6,246 nucleotides of DNA. Origin: JADJLQ01 sp034439915 (lineage in GTDB: Bacteria > Bacteroidota > Bacteroidia > Chitinophagales > Saprospiraceae). The translations under genes and the position numbers were made by a program. The notes below the pieces were generated by a model. That model saw only the letters and a program-made list of their open reading frames with translations. It was not told the DNA's origin and ran no database searches. The stretch lies in contig JAWXBI010000091.1 in NCBI GenBank assembly GCA_034439915.1, forward strand, positions 1 to 6,246. Reading direction: 5' to 3'. Positions 1 to 4,824 of the stretch are shown in pieces; the first letter of the stretch is position 1; the number at the start of each line of letters is the position of its first letter.

Positions 1-10
1 AGGTTGAGAA

Positions 11-34
11 ACTTTCGGACTTCCAGACTTTCGG
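11..34. repeat. Three tandem 8-base units
   Basis: Three consecutive octamers, ACTTTCGG, ACTTCCAG and ACTTTCGG, lie at 11-18, 19-26 and 27-34. The first and third are identical and the middle one differs at two positions. The array lies downstream of the stop codon of the GH42-like gene, in a gap that continues past the left window edge. No coding or RNA function is visible. It is followed by 7-base arrays, so this gap is built almost wholly of short tandem repeats. Confidence 0.7.
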
Positions 35-42
35 ATTAGATA

Positions 43-66
43 GGGTTGAGGGATAAGGGTTGAGGG
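43..66. repeat. Heptamer array, left flank of the GH42-like gene
   Basis: Units GGGTTGA (43-49), GGGATAA (50-56), GGGTTGA (57-63) and a partial GGG (64-66) repeat with a strict 7-base period. Read on the other strand, the units TCAACCC, TTATCCC and TCAACCC nearly match the array at 2388-2408 on the far side of the GH42-like gene, so the two arrays form an imperfect inverted pair around that gene. Function unknown. Confidence 0.75.
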
Positions 67-67
67 C

Positions 68-104
68 TCTCGCTGCTCGTTTCTCGCTGCCCGATACTCG
101 CAGC
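68..104. repeat. 14-base (2 x 7) periodic repeat abutting the gene end
   Basis: TCTCGCTGC occurs at 68-76 and again at 82-90, and a variant ACTCGCAGC occurs at 96-104, each 14 bases after the last. The period is twice that of the neighbouring heptamer array. The third unit reaches the first base of the stop codon of the GH42-like gene (104-106), so the repeat has grown up to, but not into, the coding sequence. Confidence 0.6.
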
Positions 105-2329
105 TACTTCAAAAGAAAATCCCCATTCTCAGGATTGATGACCGAAGTTGAGTTTGGAGCCAAATCTATGGTGATTTTATTTCCGTTTTTGAGGGTAATG
201 GTTTTAGTCCCTCCGGTTTTAGTATGAATTGTCAATGTGCCATTTCCCCCATAAAATATGGCTTCCCCTTCGTGATAAATATGTGCCCCTGCAGTTTTAA
301 ATATATATCGCCATAATTCAGGGTTGGACGGGGGCAAGCTTAAAAACCAGGTTGTGCAAGAGTCCAATTGTTTTTTAGCAAATCCAACCTGATTGGTGCC
401 GTTCACCGTTCCCATGGATTGTGCCTCCTTGTCCTTGACTATAAATAGAGGCGAGATCACTGAGTCCCAGACAGAAAAAGTATAATTGCGGACAATATTG
501 GAATCCACGGTTATAGATATTGGTTTTTTGGGTTCTGTTTTTTCAATTTGAATGCCGGTGACATCGTAAATAAATGGAGAATAGAGTAAGTAGCTATCAC
601 TATAACCCGGTGCATAAATCCAAACCAGATGACGGCCGCCCTTGGCTACTTTGTCTGCAATTGTTTTTTTCTGAGCGGGTTTTAATAAAAAGGTATTGAC
701 AAAAACAATGGCTTTGTAGGGTTCCAGATCAATCTTTTCCAGATCAGCTACGTGAATGACATCGTGGACGACCCCGCTTTTAAATATTCCAACAGTGGGC
801 CAGTTGTTCCCCCAGTGGTTGAGGGCATTGCGTTTTTTATCACTACCCATATGATAAAAGGATTCGGTATCATAAACCAATAGGACATCTGCATCACTTT
901 TATAGGGTTGGTTTAATTGTGTGGTCCCTAAAGATTTTAATTGTTTGATCTGTCCCAGTATGCTGGGTTCGTCCCACCAGCCAAAGGATCCATGATCACT
1001 CAATCTTGGACCCCCGTTAAAGCCGGAAGGGCCGAAATCATAAAACCACAAACCCTGGCCTTTAGACATGGTAAACATGACATTCCTCCTGACCTGGGCT
1101 ATACTTTTTTTAACGCTCTCCGCATGATCTGTACTTTTTAAGGGGAGAAGGGGAGTCTGTTGATCCATCTCATCCAGCCAAAGTTTTCCATTAAGTGTTA
1201 TGGAGTTGATCAATGACCTTGACCGGTATGGATCGCCCATTTCAACCGCCGATGGATAATACGTGCCGGGTGCACTGAGGTAATCAATATAGGGTGACTT
1301 TAAAACACGTTGTAACTCCAGATGTCCACCGGCAACATCGCGTCCAAACAACGAATAAAAATATCCATAAAAGGCTCCGGTTATGATCGGCCGTGGCCAG
1401 GATTCTTTGATGATTTTACAAAAATGGAGAATATCGTCCGCTACCAATTGATGCTGTGCCTCAAAATAATCTATGACTTTCTTTTCATGCACCGGGTCCC
1501 TGAACAGGCCTCCACGCGTTTCATTCCTTTCGGCCAGTGTAGGAAGTGAAGCGGTGGAAAGTTGAACTTCATAGTCATGCCAGGCATGTTGCAGGGCATC
1601 ATTGGTTTTATATTTTTTAGTCAGCCAGGCTCTGAAGTATACCTCCATAGGTCTACTCATATCGGGGTCACTTTGAATAAATCCCCAATAATGCCATTCC
1701 CCATAAACACCACCAGCCACCTGGATACCGGCTAACGCATTGCCTTCCGGGGTCGTTTTTAACTTAGATAAAAATTCTTTCAGTTTATCCGAAGATTCTC
1801 TTACCCACTTTCCTGAAGCCAGGCTGGTGCGTGTGGGATTTTCTTCGTCATCCTCAATCAAACGTTGCAAGCCCCAATCGATGTCGGGCATGGAAGGGCC
1901 ATCGGCATATATCGTGTTTTCTTCAGGATTTTTTTCTTGCCACCACTTGGGAGGGTTAACGTGAAAACGGATAAAAATGGCTGCCTGGGGACAAACATCC
2001 AGTACCCCTCTTAACTGGCGCTGGGCTAATTTTATATCTATTGTTCCGTCTTCTTTCCAAACATGATCAAACGCCAGGTCGACCTGGATCAATTTTATGC
2101 CCTGTTTGCAAAATGATTCCATATTGTACCGGGGCAATTCTTCCCAGGTCCATCTGCCACCGGGTACGTCGGTGAGGGAGTAGAACATAGGATACTCCGG
2201 TTTGTCATTCAGGAAAATGGTAGGGCGATTATTGAATTTGGCGACTCTGGCGGATATAGGGGATTGGGCAACTAACGAAAGCCCTGAATAGAATAGATTG
2301 ATTAGAAGCAAACAGCAGAAGCATCTCAT
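104..2329 (-). CDS. Secreted glycoside hydrolase, clan GH-A, GH42 (beta-galactosidase)-like
   Basis: Predicted exported enzyme of 741 residues hydrolysing an unidentified glycoside. I prefer ATG at 2329; an in-frame TTG at 2335 would add only two residues, and neither has a clear Shine-Dalgarno. Residues 1-21 form a signal peptide (cleavage near LVA/Q) without lipobox. A TIM barrel spans about 35-440. The pattern YFRAWLTKKY then AWHDYEV (about 231-254) matches the GH42 stretch after the acid/base residue. Probable acid/base is E211 in GVYGEWHYWG; probable nucleophile is E387 in WLDEMDQQT. A Rossmann-like segment (about 476-580) resembles the GH42 middle, glutaminase-like domain, and a small beta domain follows (about 688-741). 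Oddity: the usual Asn before the acid/base Glu of many GH-A enzymes is Gly here. No type IX secretion tail is visible. Clan assignment is fairly safe; family and substrate are inference, and it may belong to a GH42-related or unclassified family. Confidence 0.7.
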   Translation of the reverse strand: MRCFCCLLLINLFYSGLSLVAQSPISARVAKFNNRPTIFLNDKPEYPMFYSLTDVPGGRWTWEELPRYNMESFCKQGIKLIQVDLAFDHVWKEDGTIDIKLAQRQLRGVLDVCPQAAIFIRFHVNPPKWWQEKNPEENTIYADGPSMPDIDWGLQRLIEDDEENPTRTSLASGKWVRESSDKLKEFLSKLKTTPEGNALAGIQVAGGVYGEWHYWGFIQSDPDMSRPMEVYFRAWLTKKYKTNDALQHAWHDYEVQLSTASLPTLAERNETRGGLFRDPVHEKKVIDYFEAQHQLVADDILHFCKIIKESWPRPIITGAFYGYFYSLFGRDVAGGHLELQRVLKSPYIDYLSAPGTYYPSAVEMGDPYRSRSLINSITLNGKLWLDEMDQQTPLLPLKSTDHAESVKKSIAQVRRNVMFTMSKGQGLWFYDFGPSGFNGGPRLSDHGSFGWWDEPSILGQIKQLKSLGTTQLNQPYKSDADVLLVYDTESFYHMGSDKKRNALNHWGNNWPTVGIFKSGVVHDVIHVADLEKIDLEPYKAIVFVNTFLLKPAQKKTIADKVAKGGRHLVWIYAPGYSDSYLLYSPFIYDVTGIQIEKTEPKKPISITVDSNIVRNYTFSVWDSVISPLFIVKDKEAQSMGTVNGTNQVGFAKKQLDSCTTWFLSLPPSNPELWRYIFKTAGAHIYHEGEAIFYGGNGTLTIHTKTGGTKTITLKNGNKITIDLAPNSTSVINPENGDFLLK

Positions 2330-2387
2330 ACACAAGTAAGGTTAGGCTATAAATTGATATCCATGAAATTACGAAAAAGTCACCGTC

Positions 2388-2457
2388 TCAACCCTTAATC
2401 CTCAACCCTCAATCCGCAATCAATCGTCAATCTGCAATCTGCAATCAATCGTCATCC
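2388..2457. repeat. Ten-unit degenerate heptamer array between the hydrolase and dehydrogenase genes
   Basis: Ten consecutive 7-base units can be read: TCAACCC (2388), TTAATCC (2395), TCAACCC (2402), TCAATCC (2409), GCAATCA (2416), ATCGTCA (2423), ATCTGCA (2430), ATCTGCA (2437), ATCAATC (2444) and GTCATCC (2451). The units drift along the array, from CAACCC-type to TCTGCA-type. It occupies almost half of the 164-base gap and starts 59 bases upstream of the GH42-like start codon, so it overlaps the likely promoter region of that gene. Its first three units mirror the array at 43-63. Confidence 0.75.
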
Positions 2458-2493
2458 GATGTTTCGGATCTTAAATCGTCTGTCTAAATCATC

Positions 2494-3645
2494 TTACACC
2501 TTCACCCACCTCTGCGTCTTATGGCTTTCGATGATACGGTCGCACAATAATAATTCGCGATGGCCTTCTTCGAATGTCGGGTAGCTGGGATTGTCTGGTT
2601 GTTTGCCTTCGGCCACAGCCTTATAGATTTCTGTAAAAAGTTGTTTGGAGGTACTGCCGAAGCCTTCATTATGCCCACCGGGATAAGAGATGATACTTCT
2701 CACCGATTTGTCAACCAAAGACGGGTCGCGCATCAGGACTGAATTGGCAGTATTCCGGTTGCCTATCCATAATTCATTGGGTGATTCGGAACACCAGGCC
2801 AGGGTTTGTTTGGATCCGGCTATTTCGAGGTTAATCCTGTTTTTTCTGCCTGCAGCAACCTGGCTGACCGTGACAACACCTTTACAACCGTCATTGAATC
2901 TCAACAATACACTAGCGTAATCTTCCGTTGCAATCGGTACATCACTATAATCTTCAGGGGTCAATAGTTTTCCAGAATAAGTTTCTACCGGTTTGAGCGG
3001 TTTTTTACGGACAGGATGGATGGTTGAAAAATCTGCCATTACTTCAGTGATACTCAATCCCGATATGTATTCGATGAGGTCAATCAGATGGGAACCGATA
3101 TCGGCGATGGCTTTGGACTCACCGGATTTATCCGGTTCCAAACGCCAGTTGTAGTCGGTTTCAAAAAACAACCAATCCTGCAGGTAAGATCCTATGATGG
3201 AATAGATTCTTCCGATCTCCCCGTTTTCGCGCATGGCTTTCATCTGTCGCACGAGTGGATAATACCGGATATTGAAACTTACGGCGTTGACTGCTTTTTT
3301 CTCTTTGGCAATGGCGATGAGTTCCTCCGCTTCTTTGACCGAGGTAGCCAGCGGTTTTTCGCAAACGACGTGTTTACCGGCCAATAAAGCCGTTTTGGCC
3401 ATGGCGAAATGCAGGTTGTTGGGGGTACATATATGGATACAGTCAAAGTCGCATTCTTTGATCATTTTATCATAATCTGTATAATAAGCCGGGACACCGA
3501 GGGCAGTTGCTTTGTCCTTAGCTTCATTTTCTATGGGGTGAAACATGGCTACCACGTCCAGGGTGCCCACTCTCCGCAATGATTCAATGTGCACAGGGCC
3601 GATAAAACCTACACCGGCGACCACTACTTTTATTCTTTTAGACAT
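2494..3645 (-). CDS. Gfo/Idh/MocA family NAD(P)-dependent oxidoreductase
   Basis: Cytoplasmic dehydrogenase of 383 residues, normal family length, without a signal peptide. These enzymes oxidise or reduce sugars, inositols or their derivatives with NAD(P). The N-terminal Rossmann fold (about 4-122) carries the dinucleotide-binding GVGFIG (11-16) and the CTPNNLH segment (73-79). The family EKP motif is at 96-98, with K97 the usual catalytic lysine. The C-terminal alpha/beta domain (about 125-383) holds DIGSHLIDL (182-190), where H186 is the expected catalytic-site histidine. The stretch with SQVAAGRKNR (261-270), the ELWIGNR segment (291-297) and YPGGHNEG (321-328) is typical of one sugar-dehydrogenase-like branch. 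The ATG at 3645 is chosen because the fold starts immediately after it. Context between two glycoside hydrolases suggests a catabolic role on a released sugar; the substrate cannot be read from sequence. A decayed copy of its first codons lies at 4032-4178. Confidence 0.9.
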   Translation of the reverse strand: MSKRIKVVVAGVGFIGPVHIESLRRVGTLDVVAMFHPIENEAKDKATALGVPAYYTDYDKMIKECDFDCIHICTPNNLHFAMAKTALLAGKHVVCEKPLATSVKEAEELIAIAKEKKAVNAVSFNIRYYPLVRQMKAMRENGEIGRIYSIIGSYLQDWLFFETDYNWRLEPDKSGESKAIADIGSHLIDLIEYISGLSITEVMADFSTIHPVRKKPLKPVETYSGKLLTPEDYSDVPIATEDYASVLLRFNDGCKGVVTVSQVAAGRKNRINLEIAGSKQTLAWCSESPNELWIGNRNTANSVLMRDPSLVDKSVRSIISYPGGHNEGFGSTSKQLFTEIYKAVAEGKQPDNPSYPTFEEGHRELLLCDRIIESHKTQRWVKV

Positions 3646-3708
3646 ATCGATGATGAATTTTTTGTTTTCCTGATAATCAAATTAACGGGGCAATTTAGGA
3701 AAATTTGG
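3646..3708 (-). repeat. Leader of the dehydrogenase gene, duplicated at 4179-4241
   Basis: The 63 bases before the dehydrogenase start align without gaps to 4179-4241; by hand about 49 of 63 positions agree, and the half nearest the start codon agrees better. Both copies sit directly before an ATG-TC start in the same orientation. The shared leader is therefore part of a duplicated block that also includes the first codons of the gene. Confidence 0.75.
3678..3685 (-). promoter_or_regulatory. Weak candidate -7 element for the dehydrogenase gene
   Basis: Read on the minus strand this is TTAATTTG, seven of eight positions matching the Bacteroidota -7 consensus TAnnTTTG. It ends 32 bases before the ATG at 3645, a plausible distance. 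No TTG was found at the expected upstream spacing, so support is weak. The duplicated leader at 4179-4241 has TTAATTCG at the matching place. Confidence 0.3.
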
Positions 3709-3861
3709 AGAAGAATGGTAAGGGTACTTGGGTTTAAGTTTAGTAGGATATTAGCGTTTAATTGAACTACTTGGCGCACGGAGAGCGCGGAGAACACGGA
3801 GATTATTGAAGAAACTAAAAGGGGGCCTTGTCGCAGGTATCAAATTCTTGAAGTATTGTCA
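3702..3861. repeat. Long direct repeat, copy 1
   Basis: A segment of 160 bases that recurs at 3871-4034 in the same orientation, separated by 9 bases. Aligned by hand, about nine substitutions, a 1-base gap and a 5-base gap separate the copies, so roughly 94% of aligned positions agree. It has no credible ORF and I see no terminal inverted repeats. It contains a three-unit 9-base array at 3776-3802. It could be an intergenic repeat family or simply a local tandem duplication. Confidence 0.85.
3776..3802. repeat. Three 9-base ACGGAGA units inside copy 1
   Basis: GCACGGAGA, GCGCGGAGA and ACACGGAGA follow each other exactly at 3776-3784, 3785-3793 and 3794-3802. The same trio is present in the second long repeat copy. 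Function unknown. Confidence 0.75.
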
Positions 3862-3870
3862 ACTATGGGG

Positions 3871-4034
3871 AATTTGGGAGGAATGGTAAGGGTACTTGGG
3901 TTTAAGTTAAGTGGGATATTTGCGTTTAATTGAACTACTTGGCGCACGGAGAGCACGGAGAACACGGAGAATATTGAAGAAACTATACTAAAAGGGGGCC
4001 TTGTCGCAGTTATCAAGTTCTTGAAGTATTGTCA
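3871..4034. repeat. Long direct repeat, copy 2
   Basis: A segment of 164 bases, near-identical to 3702-3861. It carries 5 extra bases near 3985-3990, in the stretch after GAAGAAACTA. Both copies end in CTTGAAGTATTGTCA. The last bases of this copy contain the stop codon of the decayed dehydrogenase reading frame at 4032-4178, so the repeat directly borders that relic. Confidence 0.85.
3944..3970. repeat. Three 9-base ACGGAGA units inside copy 2
   Basis: GCACGGAGA (3944-3952), GCACGGAGA (3953-3961) and ACACGGAGA (3962-3970). This is more regular than in copy 1, where one unit has GCGCGGAGA. Confidence 0.75.
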
Positions 4035-4178
4035 TAGATTCTTGGTTGCACCATTTTGATTCTCGGGTAGTTGATTTTTCAAAACATGCCTTTTTTTGAT
4101 GTCATTGGAATGCTCCAAATAATTCTTAATACAGACAGAACCTACGCCGGAGGCGGCTACTTTTAGTAATTTTGACAT
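4032..4178 (-). pseudogene. Decayed 5' fragment of a Gfo/Idh/MocA dehydrogenase gene
   Basis: From an ATG at 4178 a 48-codon frame ends in TGA at 4032-4034. Its start, MSKLLKVAASGVGSVCI, aligns with MSKRIKVVVAGVGFIGPVHI of the intact dehydrogenase, keeping the start of the glycine motif but missing two residues after GVG. About 50 codons in, the similarity is lost: near a run of seven A/T pairs (about 4091-4097) the spacing between conserved GAC and ATG triplets is 13 bases instead of 9, a frame-breaking change. The rest of the gene (over 330 codons) is absent. Upstream, 4179-4241 matches the intact gene's leader. I read it as the remains of a tandem paralogue or duplicated gene start; a functional 48-residue peptide is unlikely. 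Confidence 0.7.
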
Positions 4179-4241
4179 ATGGATGATGAATTTTTAGTTT
4201 TCCGGATCATCGAATTAAAGTGACAACTTAGGTGGAATCGG
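4179..4241 (-). repeat. Duplicated dehydrogenase leader, decayed copy
   Basis: Matches 3646-3708 without gaps (about 49 of 63 positions, counted by hand). It keeps its position directly before the ATG of the gene fragment at 4032-4178. Similarity may continue weakly towards 4260 but cannot be placed with confidence. It ends close to the shortened end of the toxin gene at 4287. Confidence 0.7.
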
Positions 4242-4286
4242 AAAGGTATTTGCGATATTAGTCAGATATCAAAGAGGTAATCTTTT

Positions 4287-4475
4287 TCACTTTGACTTTA
4301 GGGCAATATTTTTATCGAAAGTTAGAAAGGTATCGAAATTGATTTCAATCATTAATTCAAGTAGTTTCCCATTCGTGATCCCTTTCCAACCTTTATCTGC
4401 AACAGTATAGATCTCATGTTCATTTAAATCCAGTTTCAGCCTTTTGGGTAAATTTTCATCAAGAAGCAGCTTCAT
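4287..4475 (-). CDS. DUF5615 PIN-like toxin, probably C-terminally truncated
   Basis: A 62-residue protein beginning MKLLLDENLP, the hallmark start of DUF5615 PIN-like proteins, usually the toxin partner of DUF433 antitoxins and probably RNases. The acidic D6-E7-N8 cluster, VADKGW (25-30) and LTFDKN (51-56) are present. Family members are usually around 100-120 residues and continue for about 40-50 more after the DKN motif; here the frame stops six residues later at TGA (4287-4289), and I found no convincing continuation in the other frames. The decayed duplication at 4032-4260 lies immediately downstream, so the loss of the end probably came with that rearrangement. The start overlaps the antitoxin end by 17 bases, a normal coupled arrangement. 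Whether the short form is active is unknown; I suspect it is inactive. Confidence 0.75.
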   Translation of the reverse strand: MKLLLDENLPKRLKLDLNEHEIYTVADKGWKGITNGKLLELMIEINFDTFLTFDKNIALKSK

Positions 4476-4701
4476 AGATATGCTCTATGTTTTTTGAAGT
4501 TAGGATTTCACTGGCAATCTCAATCAAGGCCATGGCCTGGTCCTTTGTTACGGTAGGAAAGTCTTCCAGAAGTTCATCTAAAGAAATTCCTTTTTCAAGG
4601 TGATCAAATAAGGATTGAATCGGCACTCTCGTCCCTTTAAAAACAGGAATTCCTGAAAGTATTTCAGGGTCGATATTTATATAGTCTTTGATTCTATACA
4701 T
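4459..4701 (-). CDS. DUF433 family antitoxin
   Basis: An 80-residue protein of typical DUF433 length. The family signature runs from INIDPEILSG (8-17) through PVFKGTRVPI (19-28), followed by a helical SLFDHLEKGISLDELLEDF segment (30-48), consistent with the winged-helix-like DNA-binding fold of these proteins. It is the cognate antitoxin of the DUF5615 gene, which it precedes and overlaps by 17 bases, so both should be made from one transcript. Antitoxins of such pairs commonly repress their own promoter; a -7 element and a pair of 7-base direct repeats upstream fit that. The gene looks intact although its partner looks shortened. The start at 4701 is chosen because the signature begins within ten residues. 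Confidence 0.88.
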   Translation of the reverse strand: MYRIKDYINIDPEILSGIPVFKGTRVPIQSLFDHLEKGISLDELLEDFPTVTKDQAMALIEIASEILTSKNIEHIYEAAS

Positions 4702-4705
4702 TTAT

Positions 4706-4713
4706 CAAAGATA
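4706..4713 (-). promoter_or_regulatory. Candidate -7 element for the toxin-antitoxin operon
   Basis: The minus strand reads TATCTTTG, an exact match to the Bacteroidota -7 consensus TAnnTTTG. A TTG lies 17 bases upstream on that strand, slightly closer than the usual 19-21. Only four bases (ATAA) separate the element from the ATG at 4701, so transcription would start at or next to the start codon, implying a leaderless mRNA if the element is real. Confidence 0.45.
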
Positions 4714-4726
4714 GGAGTATTCTTTT

Positions 4727-4754
4727 GGCTCAATACCAAACGAGTAAGGCTCAA
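4727..4754. promoter_or_regulatory. Possible operator: GGCTCAA direct repeat spaced 21 bases
   Basis: GGCTCAA occurs at 4727-4733 and again at 4748-4754, 21 bases apart, two turns of the helix, so both sit on the same DNA face. They flank the -33 region of the putative toxin-antitoxin promoter. A 7-base match can arise by chance; it is listed because antitoxin autoregulation is expected here. Confidence 0.25.
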
Positions 4755-4772
4755 AAAATCGCTCTTTTTTGA
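4751..4772. terminator. AT-rich inverted repeat downstream of the GH140 gene
   Basis: TCAAAAAA (4751-4758) and TTTTTTGA (4765-4772) form a perfect 8-base inverted repeat around the 6-base loop TCGCTC. It lies 52 bases past the GH140 stop codon and before the toxin-antitoxin promoter, where a terminator would be useful. The stem is nearly all A-T and the T run is part of the stem, so it would be a weak intrinsic terminator at best. Confidence 0.35.
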
Positions 4773-4824
4773 AATAGAATGATTATGAGTAATGTTAATA
4801 AATGAAAATAAATATTTCTTAGTG

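Noticed and set aside
2330..2335. TTG start two codons upstream for the GH42-like gene
   Set aside because: The ATG at 2329 is two codons inside, gives a normal signal peptide, and no ribosome-binding signal favours TTG.
2364..2371. Promoter element for the GH42-like gene (TAATTTCA on the minus strand)
   Set aside because: Only six of eight positions match TAnnTTTG and no partner -33 element was found.
2388..2457. CRISPR array
   Set aside because: Units are 7 bases with no spacers; this is a simple tandem array.
2454..2469. Hairpin ATCCGA-TGTT-TCGGAT downstream of the dehydrogenase gene as terminator
   Set aside because: A 6-base stem without a T run on the transcribed strand is too weak to call an intrinsic terminator, and it overlaps the repeat array.
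3088..3387. Plus-strand frame of 99 codons
   Set aside because: Antisense shadow of the well-supported dehydrogenase gene.
3702..4034. Insertion sequence or MITE
   Set aside because: No terminal inverted repeats, no target-site duplication and no transposase frame could be seen; recorded only as direct repeats.
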